DNA of 64,000 nucleotides from Pseudolysinimonas sp051954455 (GCF_051954455.1 NZ_JBQCHS010000013.1:62001-126000), one strand, 5' to 3'; numbered from the stretch's first letter, positions 16,150 through 24,650 are shown. The notes: a model not told the origin generated them from the sequence alone. Made by a program: numbers and translations.

Positions 16150-17514
16150 ATGCGATGGTGGCGACGGCTCAGCATCCGCTGGCGCATCACCATCGGCAGC
16201 GTGCTCGTGGCGGCGGTGCTCCTGACCGCCGCGGGCGCGCTGCTCCTCCAGCAGGTGCAGCAGGCCCAGATCAACTCCGATAAGAGGATCCTGTACAGCG
16301 CCACGTCCCCGTACGTGTCGCTGCTGCAGCAGGACCCCGGCGGGATCTCCGACGTGCCGAGGAGCGAGGAGCGGCTGGTCATCTTCGATCCGTCGGGCAA
16401 GGCGACCAGCGGGGATCTCCCCGATCCCCTCCGCGACGACCTGACGAGGCTGGCGCGGCTCGAGCCGGGCTCCCACTTCGTCACCCGCGGCGACACCGAC
16501 TACCTGGTGACCGCCCGGATCGTGAACCGCGCCGACGGGATCTGGCGCGTCGTCGCGGCACGCAACGAGACGACGACGACCGAGGTGGTCATGGGCAACC
16601 TGACCAACATCGTGCTCATCGGCGGCGCCGTGCTCCTCGTCGGGTTCGGGTTCGCGTCGTGGTTCCTCACCACGGCGGCCCTGCGGCCCATCACCGCGAT
16701 GCGGCGGCGCGCCGAGACGCTCGAGGGGCCCGAGTCGGACGAGCTGCTCCCGGTCGGCCCCGCGCAGGACGAGGTCTCGGCGCTCGCGTCGACGCTCAAC
16801 GCGTTCCTCGCCCGCGTGCGCGAGGCGACCGCGCGCGAGCGGCAGGTCGTCGCGGATGCGAGCCACGAGCTCCGCACACCGGTCGCCGTCCTCCGCGGAC
16901 AGGTCGAGCTCGCGAAGCGGCACCCGGACGACCCGGACCGCCTCCTCGACATCGACCAGACCGCGAAGCGCCTCTCGCAGCTCGCCGTCGACCTGCTCAC
17001 GCTCTCGAGCCTGGAGTCGGACCACGGCCGGCCGCTCGGGACGGCGGTCGAGCTCGGCGTCGAGTTCCAGGCGGCGGGCGAGCGCTCGCGTCTCGTCGCG
17101 GAGCCGTCCGGCGTCGCGGTCGAGTTCGAGGCCGACGGGGACCCCGCCGCCGACGGCTACGCGATCACGGCGACGGACCTCGGCCGCGTCGTCGACAACC
17201 TGGTGCGGAACGCGATCGCGGCGGGCGGCGCGGGCACGACGATCCGGGGGCTGCTGCGACGCGGCCCGGATGAGCTGGAGCTCTCGATCGAGGACGACGG
17301 CCCCGGGATCCCGGAGGACTTCCTGCCCACGGCGACCTCCCGCTTCACCCGCGTCTCGACCGCGACTGAGGGCGCGGGCCTCGGGCTCGCGATCGTGCAG
17401 CGCGTCGCCGATCGCGGGGACGGCCGGCTCGAGCTGCAGAACGTCGAACCGCACGGACTGCGGGTCAGCCTGCGCGTGCCTCACGTCGACGCGGCCCGGC
17501 CCCCCGCGGTCTGA
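16150..17514 (+). CDS. Orphan sensor histidine kinase
   Basis: A 454-residue membrane kinase: transmembrane helix near residues 13-34, an extracytoplasmic domain of about 120 residues, a second helix (NIVLIGGAVLLVGFGFASWFL), HAMP linker, phosphoacceptor motif DASHELRTPV (His near residue 239), N-box VVDNLVRNAI and ATP-binding EDDGPGIPEDF and GAGLGLAIV. It should phosphorylate a response regulator on an unknown envelope or environmental signal. No partner gene adjoins it; the nearest response regulator lacking a kinase lies about 5 kb away at 22530. Its 3' end overlaps the convergent PAP2 gene by 50 bases. Confidence 0.92.
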   Translation: MRWWRRLSIRWRITIGSVLVAAVLLTAAGALLLQQVQQAQINSDKRILYSATSPYVSLLQQDPGGISDVPRSEERLVIFDPSGKATSGDLPDPLRDDLTRLARLEPGSHFVTRGDTDYLVTARIVNRADGIWRVVAARNETTTTEVVMGNLTNIVLIGGAVLLVGFGFASWFLTTAALRPITAMRRRAETLEGPESDELLPVGPAQDEVSALASTLNAFLARVREATARERQVVADASHELRTPVAVLRGQVELAKRHPDDPDRLLDIDQTAKRLSQLAVDLLTLSSLESDHGRPLGTAVELGVEFQAAGERSRLVAEPSGVAVEFEADGDPAADGYAITATDLGRVVDNLVRNAIAAGGAGTTIRGLLRRGPDELELSIEDDGPGIPEDFLPTATSRFTRVSTATEGAGLGLAIVQRVADRGDGRLELQNVEPHGLRVSLRVPHVDAARPPAV

Positions 17515-18187
17515 CGATCAGGACCCAGACCGCGGCGACGAGCGGGGCGAGGCTGAGGCTCCAGATCCACGAGGCGAGCACGTCGGTCGGGAAGTGCACG
17601 CCGTCCGAGACGAGCAGGACGCCGACGCCGATCACGGCGAGTCCGCCCACGATCGCCCACACGCGGCGGAGCGCCGGCGAGCGCGTGACGAGCACCGCCG
17701 TCACGACCAGGGCCGTGATGAACACGGCGTGCCCGCTCGGGTAGGAGGCGTCGGTCTGCGCGGGCGACGGATGGGGCAGCAGCGACGGATCGGGCCGCGG
17801 TCGCGCGACCGCGATCTTCACCACGGCCGACGAGAGCCAGGTGACCGCGATGGTGACCGCGAATCCGGCGGCCACCCGCAGATCGCGGCGTACGAGCAGG
17901 AGGATCGCCGTCAGCACGGCCGTCCCGATGATCGCCGGCACCGGACCGACGAAGCGGTAGACCGCATCGCCGAGGGCACCGATCGCGCCCGTGTGCGCGG
18001 TGTTCAGCGCGCGGTCGACCGGCAGGTCGAAGGAGCTCGTGCGCAGCGCGATCCCGCCCGCCGCGACGAGCACGACGCCGATGATCGCGACGATCACCCG
18101 GGGCCGCAGCGCCGGGACCGCGACGGCACGGTGGACGTCGGCTCGGCGCGGGCCCGACGCGGGGTTAGAGGGTTCTGTGATCGGCAT
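17465..18187 (-). CDS. PAP2-family membrane phosphatase
   Basis: A 240-residue integral membrane protein with about five to six helices. The three PAP2 motifs are visible: KIAVARPRPD, YPSGHAVF and SDGVHFPTDV (the catalytic His and Asp are kept; the usual Arg after Ser is Asp in SDG). Such enzymes dephosphorylate lipid phosphates, for example undecaprenyl pyrophosphate or phosphatidic acid. It lies beside cell-envelope glycosyltransferase genes. The start at 18187 has an AAGGA ribosome-binding site. Substrate is unknown. Confidence 0.88.
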   Translation of the reverse strand: MPITEPSNPASGPRRADVHRAVAVPALRPRVIVAIIGVVLVAAGGIALRTSSFDLPVDRALNTAHTGAIGALGDAVYRFVGPVPAIIGTAVLTAILLLVRRDLRVAAGFAVTIAVTWLSSAVVKIAVARPRPDPSLLPHPSPAQTDASYPSGHAVFITALVVTAVLVTRSPALRRVWAIVGGLAVIGVGVLLVSDGVHFPTDVLASWIWSLSLAPLVAAVWVLIVRPRGAGPRRREARAG

Positions 18188-20777
18188 GCGGATCCTTAGT
18201 GGGTCGGAATCGATCGGAGGACGTCATGGGCCGGATCATCGGCATCGTCGCGGGAGTCGTCGTGCTCGCCGTCGCGGCTCGCGCAGCGATCTCCGTGCTC
18301 GCCGAGGCCGAGACGCTGCTCGAGGAGGCGCGCGGCGACGAGCCCGCGTCCACGCCGAGGATCGCGGCCTCCGCCTCCCGGGCCGTCGCGCGCCCGTAGG
18401 CCTCGATGTCGATCGCGGCCGGGGGCACCCGGCCGTCGAGGTAGGCGCGCATCCCGTCGGCGAGCGCCTCCGGAGTCGGATCGACCACCGTGAGCGCCTC
18501 CGGGGGCAGGGCGTCGCGGACCGAGCCGAAGCGGGTGCTGACGATCGGCAGCCCCAGCACCGCGGCCTCGAGCAGCACCATGGGCTGGCCCTCGTAGTCG
18601 CTCGACAGCACGAAGCAGTCGCAGGCCGACATGACCGCGAACGGGTTCTCGACCGGACCCGTCAGCGTGACGGCGTCGACGATCCCGAGCCGCGCGATCT
18701 CGCGCTCGAGCTCGGCGCGCAGCGGGCCGCCCCCGACGAGCACGAGCCGCGTCGCCGGCGCGTCGCGGTGCACCGCGGCGAACGCCCGCAGCAGGCGCCG
18801 CTGGTTCTTCTCGGGGCTGAGACGTCCGACGGAGACGAACCGGGTGACCCCGCGCTCGTCGAGCACGGGCAGCTCCAGCCCCTCGTCGAGCGGCGCCGAG
18901 GCGCCCGCCCGGATCCGGTCGAGGTCGAGCGGATTGCGGGCGGAGAGGAACGGCGTGCGCTCGAGACCGGGACGATCGCCGAACGCGGCGTGGTTGACCT
19001 CGGCCAGCGTGGGCGACACGGAGACGAGCGCGTCGAAGCGCGGGTAGAGCGCGAACATCGCGGCCAGCCGCATCCGTCGGCCCCCGCCCAGCGAACGATG
19101 CTCCTCGGCCGCCATGTCGTTGTGCTGCCAGACGGTGCGCCGCGCGTCCGGGGAGTGGAGCAGGATCTGGCTCCAGAACCGGCTGTAGCCGGAGAAGTCC
19201 ACGATCGCGTCGAAGCGCGCGTCGCCGAAGACGCGGTGCCACTCGTCCGCGTAGAGGCGGCGCTGGTTCTCGGTCTCGCCCGCGTCCGGGCGGAGGCGCT
19301 CGCGGAGACGCAGGCGGAGCATCCGCAGCTTCGAGGCCGTCATCCCGCCCTGCCGGATGAACTGGCGGACCCGCGGGTCGATGCGCTCCTGGTTCGCGCG
19401 CTGATCACGGGAGGCGGGGCGCGCGATCAGCACGGAGACGTCGAGCCGGTCGTGGTCGAGGGTCCGGAGGAGCGCGAGCGCGGAGCTGGTGATGCCGTTC
19501 GAGCGCATGCCGCCGAGATAGAGGAGCACGCGCCGACGGTCGTCGCCGGTCGCCGCGGCGCGGACCCGGTGGTCGCGCAGGACATCGTCGATCACCCGCT
19601 CGGACGCGTGCCCGTCGCTGCGGAGCGTGAAGCGCTCGGCCCACTCCCGTCGGCGGTCGCGGAAGGCGTCGGCGGCGTCGTCTGCGGCGATCCGGGCGGC
19701 GAGGGCGTCCAGATCGCGCAGCACCGGACCGGGGAGCTCGTCCTCGGTCATGTACGCGCCGCGCTCCTCCCGGTATGCGCCGGCGTCGGGCACGTAGAAC
19801 GAGATCGGGCGGTCGCGCGCGAGGAAGTCGAAGAAGATCGACGAGAAGTCGGTCACGAGATGGTCGGCCACCCCGAGCACGAGGTTCGTCGGCACGTCGT
19901 TGGAGACGAGCACGTCGCGCGTGCCCGGTCGGCCCGCGAGGAGGTGCTGCACCGACTGGTGGGCCTTCAGCACGACGCGGAACCCGGTCCCGAGCCGCTC
20001 CTGCAACCCGGACACGGTCGCGAGCATGGCGTCGGCCTCGTCGCGCGGGGCGCCGAACCGCTCCCCTGTCCAGGTCGGCGCGTACACGACGAGGCGCCGG
20101 CGCGGATGCCCGACCCGGAGCGCGTCGAGGACCGTGTCGGCCTCCTCCGCGGTCAGCTCCTGCCGGTCGACGCGGGGGTAGCCCACCTCGAGGATCCGGC
20201 CGCGGAACAGTCCGCGCAGCTTGTAGGCGTCGAGGTACATGCGCTCGGTCATCCACGCGCTCTGCGACAGCAGCACGTCGGCCTGGAGGAGGTTGCGCTG
20301 CACGTTCGACGACTGCATCGCGCCGTCGGGCATGTCGTAGCCCATGTGCTTGAGCGGGGTGCCGTGCCAGGTGTTGACGTAGGTCTGGCCGGGGCGCTTG
20401 TCGAAGCCCGGCGGGAAGGTCGCGTTGTTGATGAGCACGCCCGCACGTGACACCGCCCGCCAGTAGGCGCCGGTGCCGGGACGGACGAAGCGGACCCGCG
20501 GATCGCGGCGGAACTCGTCGCGGAATGCCCGGTGCCCCCGGCCGAGCACCCAGACGTGCCGGCGATGAGCCTGGTCGGGCGCCTCGAGGAGGGCGCGGAA
20601 GATCGCCTCGGGGTTGTCGAGGGCGCCGTTGCCCGCGAAGGACTCGTACAGCACCACCTCGTCGAGGACGGGGCGGCGCCGGGCCGCGGCCCTCAACTCC
20701 GACTCGATCGCCCGGGCGACGCGGGAGGGCAGGCGCCGAGCGCGGCGGCCGAGGCGCGTGAGCTGCGGCGGGATCAT
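18165..20777 (-). CDS. TagF/TagB-like CDP-glycerol glycerophosphotransferase fused to GT4 glycosyltransferase
   Basis: An 870-residue two-domain enzyme. The N-terminal half (about 60-390) is a CDP-glycerol glycerophosphotransferase-like domain: INNATFPPGFDKRPGQTYVNTWHGTPLKHMG, VVYAPTW, FRVVLKAHQ and VADHLVTDFSSIFFDFL. The second half (about 415-800) is a GT4 glycosyltransferase with FVSVGRLSPEKNQRRLLRAF, LVGGGPLRAELE and SDYEGQPMVLLEAAVLGLPI. Such fusions build or decorate teichoic-acid-like wall polymers. The last roughly 58 residues (SSPRASSSSVSAS... to DHRTL) are low-complexity and lie antisense to a probable small gene. The stop overlaps PAP2 by 23 bases. The true end may be near 18400, or the stop may have been lost. 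Confidence 0.88.
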   Translation of the reverse strand: MIPPQLTRLGRRARRLPSRVARAIESELRAAARRRPVLDEVVLYESFAGNGALDNPEAIFRALLEAPDQAHRRHVWVLGRGHRAFRDEFRRDPRVRFVRPGTGAYWRAVSRAGVLINNATFPPGFDKRPGQTYVNTWHGTPLKHMGYDMPDGAMQSSNVQRNLLQADVLLSQSAWMTERMYLDAYKLRGLFRGRILEVGYPRVDRQELTAEEADTVLDALRVGHPRRRLVVYAPTWTGERFGAPRDEADAMLATVSGLQERLGTGFRVVLKAHQSVQHLLAGRPGTRDVLVSNDVPTNLVLGVADHLVTDFSSIFFDFLARDRPISFYVPDAGAYREERGAYMTEDELPGPVLRDLDALAARIAADDAADAFRDRRREWAERFTLRSDGHASERVIDDVLRDHRVRAAATGDDRRRVLLYLGGMRSNGITSSALALLRTLDHDRLDVSVLIARPASRDQRANQERIDPRVRQFIRQGGMTASKLRMLRLRLRERLRPDAGETENQRRLYADEWHRVFGDARFDAIVDFSGYSRFWSQILLHSPDARRTVWQHNDMAAEEHRSLGGGRRMRLAAMFALYPRFDALVSVSPTLAEVNHAAFGDRPGLERTPFLSARNPLDLDRIRAGASAPLDEGLELPVLDERGVTRFVSVGRLSPEKNQRRLLRAFAAVHRDAPATRLVLVGGGPLRAELEREIARLGIVDAVTLTGPVENPFAVMSACDCFVLSSDYEGQPMVLLEAAVLGLPIVSTRFGSVRDALPPEALTVVDPTPEALADGMRAYLDGRVPPAAIDIEAYGRATAREAEAAILGVDAGSSPRASSSSVSASASTEIAARAATASTTTPATMPMIRPMTSSDRFRPTKDPHADHRTL
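18226..18399 (+). CDS. Possible small single-pass membrane protein, antisense to the transferase 3' end
   Basis: A 57-residue frame, MGRIIGIVAGVVVLAVAARA at the start, giving one hydrophobic helix then an acidic helix (AEAETLLEEARGDE). The ATG follows a perfect GGAGG five bases upstream, and nearly all its third codon positions are G or C, as in real genes here. It is divergent from the PAP2 gene with 38 bases between starts. It runs opposite to the last 58 codons of the TagF-like transferase frame, whose codon use decays in the same stretch. This suggests the small gene is real and the transferase tail may not be. Confidence 0.5.
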   Translation: MGRIIGIVAGVVVLAVAARAAISVLAEAETLLEEARGDEPASTPRIAASASRAVARP

Positions 20778-20781
20778 CCGC

Positions 20782-22308
20782 CTAGTTTCTCAAGCAGGGC
20801 CCCAGGAGACTCAAAGGACGGGTCAGTTCGATGATACGGCTGGTGTGCTGGGTGAGCACCCGCCCGCGATGGAACCCGAGCCGCTCGAGGTCCGCGAGAC
20901 CGTAGCGGTCGACGTGGCCGCCGCTCGCGTACTCCACCGCCCACACGCGGGTGATGCCGTCGAATCGGCCGTCGGCGATGGCGGTCCCGATGGGGAGGGT
21001 CCGGTCGTACCAGGTGTCGGTCCGCCAGAAAGGCGCCGCCAGCAGCGGGTCGCGCAGCGGGGTCGCGATCGGGTAGGTCCGCAGCGCCAGCCGGGTGCGG
21101 CGGGACGGTCGAGTCCCCTCGTCGAACAGAACGGCGTCCCCGGGGCGTGCGACCTCCTGCAGGTGGGCGGAGATCTCCGCCCAGTCGCTGCGGTTCTTCG
21201 CGTAGGGACCACGCTCGGACGCCCACGGGACGATCGCGGCCGCGACGACGACGGCTGTCCCGATCACGAGCGCGGGGCGCCAGCGCGCGGCGAGGAAGAA
21301 GAGGGCGAGCGTCATGAGCAGGGCGATCGCCGGGGTGCAGAGGGCGAGGTACCGCGCGGTGAAGCCGGCGACGATCGGGCTCGTGCCGATCAGCACGCCC
21401 GACGGCACGATGAGCCAGGCGACGATGAGGAGGTCCGCCGGATGACGGACCAGACCCGCGCGTCGCCGTACCCAGGGGACGACGGCGACCGCGACTCCGC
21501 CGAGCACCAGGGCCCAGCCGAGCACCGCGAACCAGTCGGTGCCGAACCAGGTGGAGACGAAGACCGACTCGGGCGTGACGACGTCGCGCTCGGCGAGGAA
21601 GGCGATCTGGCCCTTCTGGAGCGCACCCGCCACGATGAGGGGCGCCGCGGCGACCGCGGCCGCGCCGGCGGCGAAGAAGAACGGCCTCAACACGCGGCGT
21701 CGGCGCGTGATGACGAGCAGCACGAGCGCGTGCCCGACCGCGACGAGCGCCGTGTACATGAAGAGGTAGGTGCCGAAGGCGAGCAGGACGCCGTAGGCGA
21801 TCCAGAGCCCTCGAACGCGTCCGTGCCGGGTGAGCGCCACGACCAGGATCAGGGTGAGCCAGGTCGCGACGGTCATGGTCATCGCGTACGAGCGCGCTTC
21901 CTCGCCGACGTAGGTCGTGCGCGGGAGCACCGCGACGATGACGCCCGCCGCGACCCCGAACGGGAGGGAGCGCATCCGCCGGCCGAGCAGCACGACGCCG
22001 GCCGCGCAGATCCCGACCGCGAGCGCGCTCGGGAACCGGATGGCGAACGGCGAGGTTCCGAACACCTGGATCCAGAAGTGCAGGAAGAGGTAGTACGTGC
22101 CGTGCACCGCGTCGACGTGGCCCAGCTCGACGAACAGCGTCGGCAGCGGACGCTCCGCCGACAGGAGGCTCGCGGCCTCATCGCCCCAGAGGGACGGGAT
22201 CCAGGAGCCCATCGCCGAGATCGCGACCGCGGCGACGCCGACGAGCGTCGCGGCGAGCGCGGCGGTGCCGAGTCGGTGCCGGCGCGGGCGGCGGATCGGG
22301 CGGAGCAT
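20782..22308 (-). CDS. Polytopic membrane glycosyltransferase, GT39/mannosyltransferase-like
   Basis: A 508-residue membrane protein with around ten hydrophobic segments. The first extracytoplasmic loop contains LWGDEAASLLSAERPLPTLF and HGTYYLFLHFW, the acidic Asp-Glu motif typical of PMT/ArnT-like transferases that use polyprenyl-phosphate sugars. A C-terminal soluble part (EVARPGDAVLFDEGTRPSRR ... GFHRGRVL) follows. The frame is open far upstream; 22308 (MLRPIRRPRRHRLG) is the first start giving a normal N-terminus. Near a polyprenyl-phosphate mannose synthase-like gene and GtrA, it probably glycosylates an envelope polymer or protein. The acceptor is unknown. Confidence 0.82.
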   Translation of the reverse strand: MLRPIRRPRRHRLGTAALAATLVGVAAVAISAMGSWIPSLWGDEAASLLSAERPLPTLFVELGHVDAVHGTYYLFLHFWIQVFGTSPFAIRFPSALAVGICAAGVVLLGRRMRSLPFGVAAGVIVAVLPRTTYVGEEARSYAMTMTVATWLTLILVVALTRHGRVRGLWIAYGVLLAFGTYLFMYTALVAVGHALVLLVITRRRRVLRPFFFAAGAAAVAAAPLIVAGALQKGQIAFLAERDVVTPESVFVSTWFGTDWFAVLGWALVLGGVAVAVVPWVRRRAGLVRHPADLLIVAWLIVPSGVLIGTSPIVAGFTARYLALCTPAIALLMTLALFFLAARWRPALVIGTAVVVAAAIVPWASERGPYAKNRSDWAEISAHLQEVARPGDAVLFDEGTRPSRRTRLALRTYPIATPLRDPLLAAPFWRTDTWYDRTLPIGTAIADGRFDGITRVWAVEYASGGHVDRYGLADLERLGFHRGRVLTQHTSRIIELTRPLSLLGPCLRN

Positions 22309-22387
22309 GCCCCCCAGTCCAGCGCATCCCTTCCCAGAAGAGTCTGAGACGGCCCCGATCGCCTCCTCCTGCTCCCGCGAAGCTGAC

Positions 22388-22479
22388 ACGAATGACGGAG
22401 ATCCGCGCGACCCCTCTGCACCCGACCGCCGGATCCCGGGGACGACGGCATCACGGACGCCCGGATCTCCGTCATTCGT
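22388..22479. repeat. Palindromic element, copy B (17-bp perfect arms, 58-base interior)
   Basis: Arms ACGAATGACGGAGATCC (22388-22404) and GGATCTCCGTCATTCGT (22463-22479). Arm length, interior length and total length (92) equal those of copy A although the interiors differ. It lies between the GT39-like gene start and the end of the response regulator gene. Confidence 0.85.
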
Positions 22480-22529
22480 CACAGCGGCGCGATGATGGTG
22501 CGGAGCCGGGACCGGCCGGAGCGGGAGGG

Positions 22530-23195
22530 CTAGAGCTGGCCCAGGCGGTAGCCCTGCCCGCGGACGGTCGTGATCATGTCGACATCGGTCTTGCGTCGCA
22601 CGTAGTGGACGTAGGTGTCGACGGTGCCCGGCTGGTCGTTCTCGTCGAAGACCGAGCGCAGGATCTGCTCCCGCGAGAAGGTCCGCTGCGGGTTCTCGGC
22701 CAGCAGCCGCAGCAGCTGGTTCTCGCGCTCCGTGAGGATCGAGCGGCCGTCGTACGGCGAGTACACGGCGCGGCTCTCGGGGTAGAACTCCCACGCGCCG
22801 ATCCGGATGAAAGGGCCCTCGCCGGAGAAGACGCGGCGGATCGCGCGCAGCCGGGCGAACAGCTCCGGGTACTCGAACGGCTTGACCAGGTAGTCGTTGG
22901 CGCCGGCGTCGAGTCCGCGCACCTTGTCGTGCACGGTGCCGAGCGCCGTCAGCATGAGCATCGGGGTCGTCACACCGCCGGAGCGCAGGGCCTGCACGAC
23001 GTCGCTGCCGTCCGCACCGGGGAGCCGCCGGTCGACGACCATGACGTCGAAGTCGCCGTCGCGCGCCGTCTCGAATCCGCTCTTCGCGTCGGCGCAGAGC
23101 GTGACGGCGTAGACCTCCTCGAGCACGTCGCGCATGACGGGGCCGAGCTTGGCGTCGTCCTCGATCAGCAGCAGGCGGGGTCGATCGTCGGTCAT
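22530..23195 (-). CDS. OmpR-family response regulator, orphan
   Basis: A 221-residue regulator with receiver domain (acidic pocket EDD at residues 12-14, phosphoacceptor Asp55 in VVDRRLPG, Lys in YLVKPFEY) and a C-terminal winged helix (ILTERENQLLRLLAENPQRTFSREQILRSVF ... VDTYVHYVRRKTD ... TTVRGQGYRL). No kinase adjoins it. It is divergent from the GT2-GtrA gene pair, and the spacer holds inverted and direct repeats that could be its binding site. The orphan kinase at 16150 is a possible partner on distance alone. Confidence 0.93.
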   Translation of the reverse strand: MTDDRPRLLLIEDDAKLGPVMRDVLEEVYAVTLCADAKSGFETARDGDFDVMVVDRRLPGADGSDVVQALRSGGVTTPMLMLTALGTVHDKVRGLDAGANDYLVKPFEYPELFARLRAIRRVFSGEGPFIRIGAWEFYPESRAVYSPYDGRSILTERENQLLRLLAENPQRTFSREQILRSVFDENDQPGTVDTYVHYVRRKTDVDMITTVRGQGYRLGQL

Positions 23196-23234
23196 GGCGG
23201 ACCTCCTTCGCGATGATGCTCCCCATCCCGGTCA

Positions 23235-23279
23235 CAGAAATCTCCCACGAAAGGAACCGGGACGTCTGGGACGTTTCTG
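23235..23279. promoter_or_regulatory. Inverted repeat between response regulator and GT2 gene
   Basis: Arms CAGAAATCTCCCA (23235-23247) and TGGGACGTTTCTG (23267-23279) match in 11 of 13 positions. GGGACGT also occurs twice in tandem (23259-23265 and 23268-23274), with a third GGGAC at 23279. Position in a 109-base divergent spacer suggests an operator, most simply for the OmpR-type regulator itself. Confidence 0.55.
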
Positions 23280-23304
23280 GGACCGCGCTTGGTGACCTGG
23301 AGTC

Positions 23305-24078
23305 ATGACCGCCCTGGTGTGCATCCCCACCTACGACGAGGCCGAGTCGATCGCCGCGATCGTCGCCCGGGTCCGCGCTGCGGTCCCCGACGCGCATGTG
23401 CTGATCGCCGACGACGCCTCGCCGGACGGCACGGGTGACATCGCCGACGCCCTCGCCGCGCGCGACTCCCACGTGCACGTGCTGCACCGGCCGGGCAAGC
23501 AGGGCCTCGGCGCCGCCTACCTCGCGGCCTTCGCCTGGGGGCTCGAGCGAGGCCACGACGTGCTCGTGGAGATGGACGCCGACGGCTCGCACCGCCCGGA
23601 GCAGCTGCCGGCGCTCCTCGCGGCCCTCGACCACGCGGACCTCGCGATCGGGGCCCGCTGGATCCCCGGCGGCGTCGTCGAGGGCTGGCCGCTCTCCCGT
23701 CGACTCATCTCCCGCTCCGGCTCGCTCTACGCGCGGCTCGCCCTCGGGATCGAGGAGCACGACGCGACGAGCGGCTTCCGCGCCTACCGTGCGGCGGCGC
23801 TCCCCCGCATCCGCCCGGAGCGCGTGCACAGCTCCGGGTACAGCTTCCAGATCGAGATGCTGTGGCGGTCGGTGCTCGCCGGGCTGCGCATCGCCGAGGT
23901 GCCGATCACGTTCGCCGACCGGGAGCTCGGACAGAGCAAGATGAGCGGCCGCATCGTCGTGGAGGCCCTGGTCCGCGTCACGGCGTGGGGCCTCGCCGGC
24001 CTCGGCGGCCGAGCCGGACGGGCGCGCGCCCGGGCACGCCGCGCGAGTCCGGCGGAGCCGGAGCCCGCCCGTGTCTGA
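23305..24078 (+). CDS. GT2 polyprenyl-phosphate mannose synthase-like glycosyltransferase
   Basis: A 257-residue GT2 enzyme of the dolichol/polyprenol-phosphate mannosyltransferase (DPM1-like) family. It shows VCIPTYDEAESIAAIV, IADDASPDGTGDIAD, MDADGSHRPEQLPALL and SGFRAYRAAALPRI. It would transfer mannose from GDP-mannose to a polyprenyl phosphate at the membrane. The gene overlaps the following gtrA-like gene by 8 bases. The linked GtrA protein suggests the lipid-linked sugar is flipped outward and used by an extracytoplasmic transferase, such as the GT39-like protein at 20782. Confidence 0.9.
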   Translation: MTALVCIPTYDEAESIAAIVARVRAAVPDAHVLIADDASPDGTGDIADALAARDSHVHVLHRPGKQGLGAAYLAAFAWGLERGHDVLVEMDADGSHRPEQLPALLAALDHADLAIGARWIPGGVVEGWPLSRRLISRSGSLYARLALGIEEHDATSGFRAYRAAALPRIRPERVHSSGYSFQIEMLWRSVLAGLRIAEVPITFADRELGQSKMSGRIVVEALVRVTAWGLAGLGGRAGRARARARRASPAEPEPARV

Positions 24079-24547
24079 GCACGCCCTCGTCGTCCCGTCC
24101 CGCCTCCGCACGCTGCTGCGGCAGGGGCTCGCGTTCCTCGCGGTCGGCGGGGTCGGATTCCTCGTCGATGTCGGCGTCTTCAACGCGCTGCGCGCCACCG
24201 CCTTGTCGCCGGCCCACGTCGCGAACGGCGAGCTCTGGGCGAAGGCCATCTCGGTGTCGCTCGCGATCCTCGTCAACTGGATCGGCAACCGCACGATCGC
24301 GTTCCGCCGGGAGCGCCGGACCGGGCCGCGCCACGTCGTGCTGCGGGAGGCCGTCGAGTTCTTCGCCGCGAGCCTCATCGGCAGCGCGGTGTCGCTCATC
24401 TGCCTCGCCGTCAGCCATGACCTGCTGGGGCTGCGGACCACCGCCGACGACAACATCTCGGCCAACGTGATCGGCCTCGGCCTCGGCACCGTCCTGCGCT
24501 TCGCCCTCTACCGCCTCTGGGTGTTCCGGCCGGTTCGCGCCGAGTAG
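24071..24547 (+). CDS. GtrA-like membrane protein
   Basis: A 158-residue GtrA/DPMS-like protein with four hydrophobic segments, including LAFLAVGGVGFLVDVGVFNAL near the start and SVSLAILVNWIGNRTIAFRR, both characteristic. GtrA-type proteins are thought to flip polyprenyl-linked sugars. The GTG start overlaps the end of the GT2 gene, so the two should work together. It ends shortly before palindromic element C, convergent with the 2H phosphoesterase gene. Confidence 0.9.
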   Translation: MSEHALVVPSRLRTLLRQGLAFLAVGGVGFLVDVGVFNALRATALSPAHVANGELWAKAISVSLAILVNWIGNRTIAFRRERRTGPRHVVLREAVEFFAASLIGSAVSLICLAVSHDLLGLRTTADDNISANVIGLGLGTVLRFALYRLWVFRPVRAE

Positions 24548-24559
24548 ACCGCGGCGGCG

Positions 24560-24650
24560 ACGAATGACGGAAGACACCCGCCGAGAGCCACCGGCATCCC
24601 CGTTCCACCGCCGATTCCGGCCGGCGGTGCGCGGATTCTCCGTCATTTGT
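24560..24650. repeat. Palindromic element, copy C (degenerate arms)
   Basis: Left arm ACGAATGACGGAAGAC starts at 24560 and right arm ATTCTCCGTCATTTGT ends at 24650. The arms still pair over ACRAATGACGGA and the total is 91 bases. It lies between convergent genes, and its right arm provides the last codons and the stop (24643-24645) of the 2H phosphoesterase gene. Confidence 0.7.

Noticed and set aside
17465..17514. 50-base convergent overlap of the sensor kinase and PAP2 genes as a regulatory antisense
   Set aside because: Both C-termini are ordinary extensions past the last motif, and short tail-to-tail overlaps are common in compact G/C-rich genomes.
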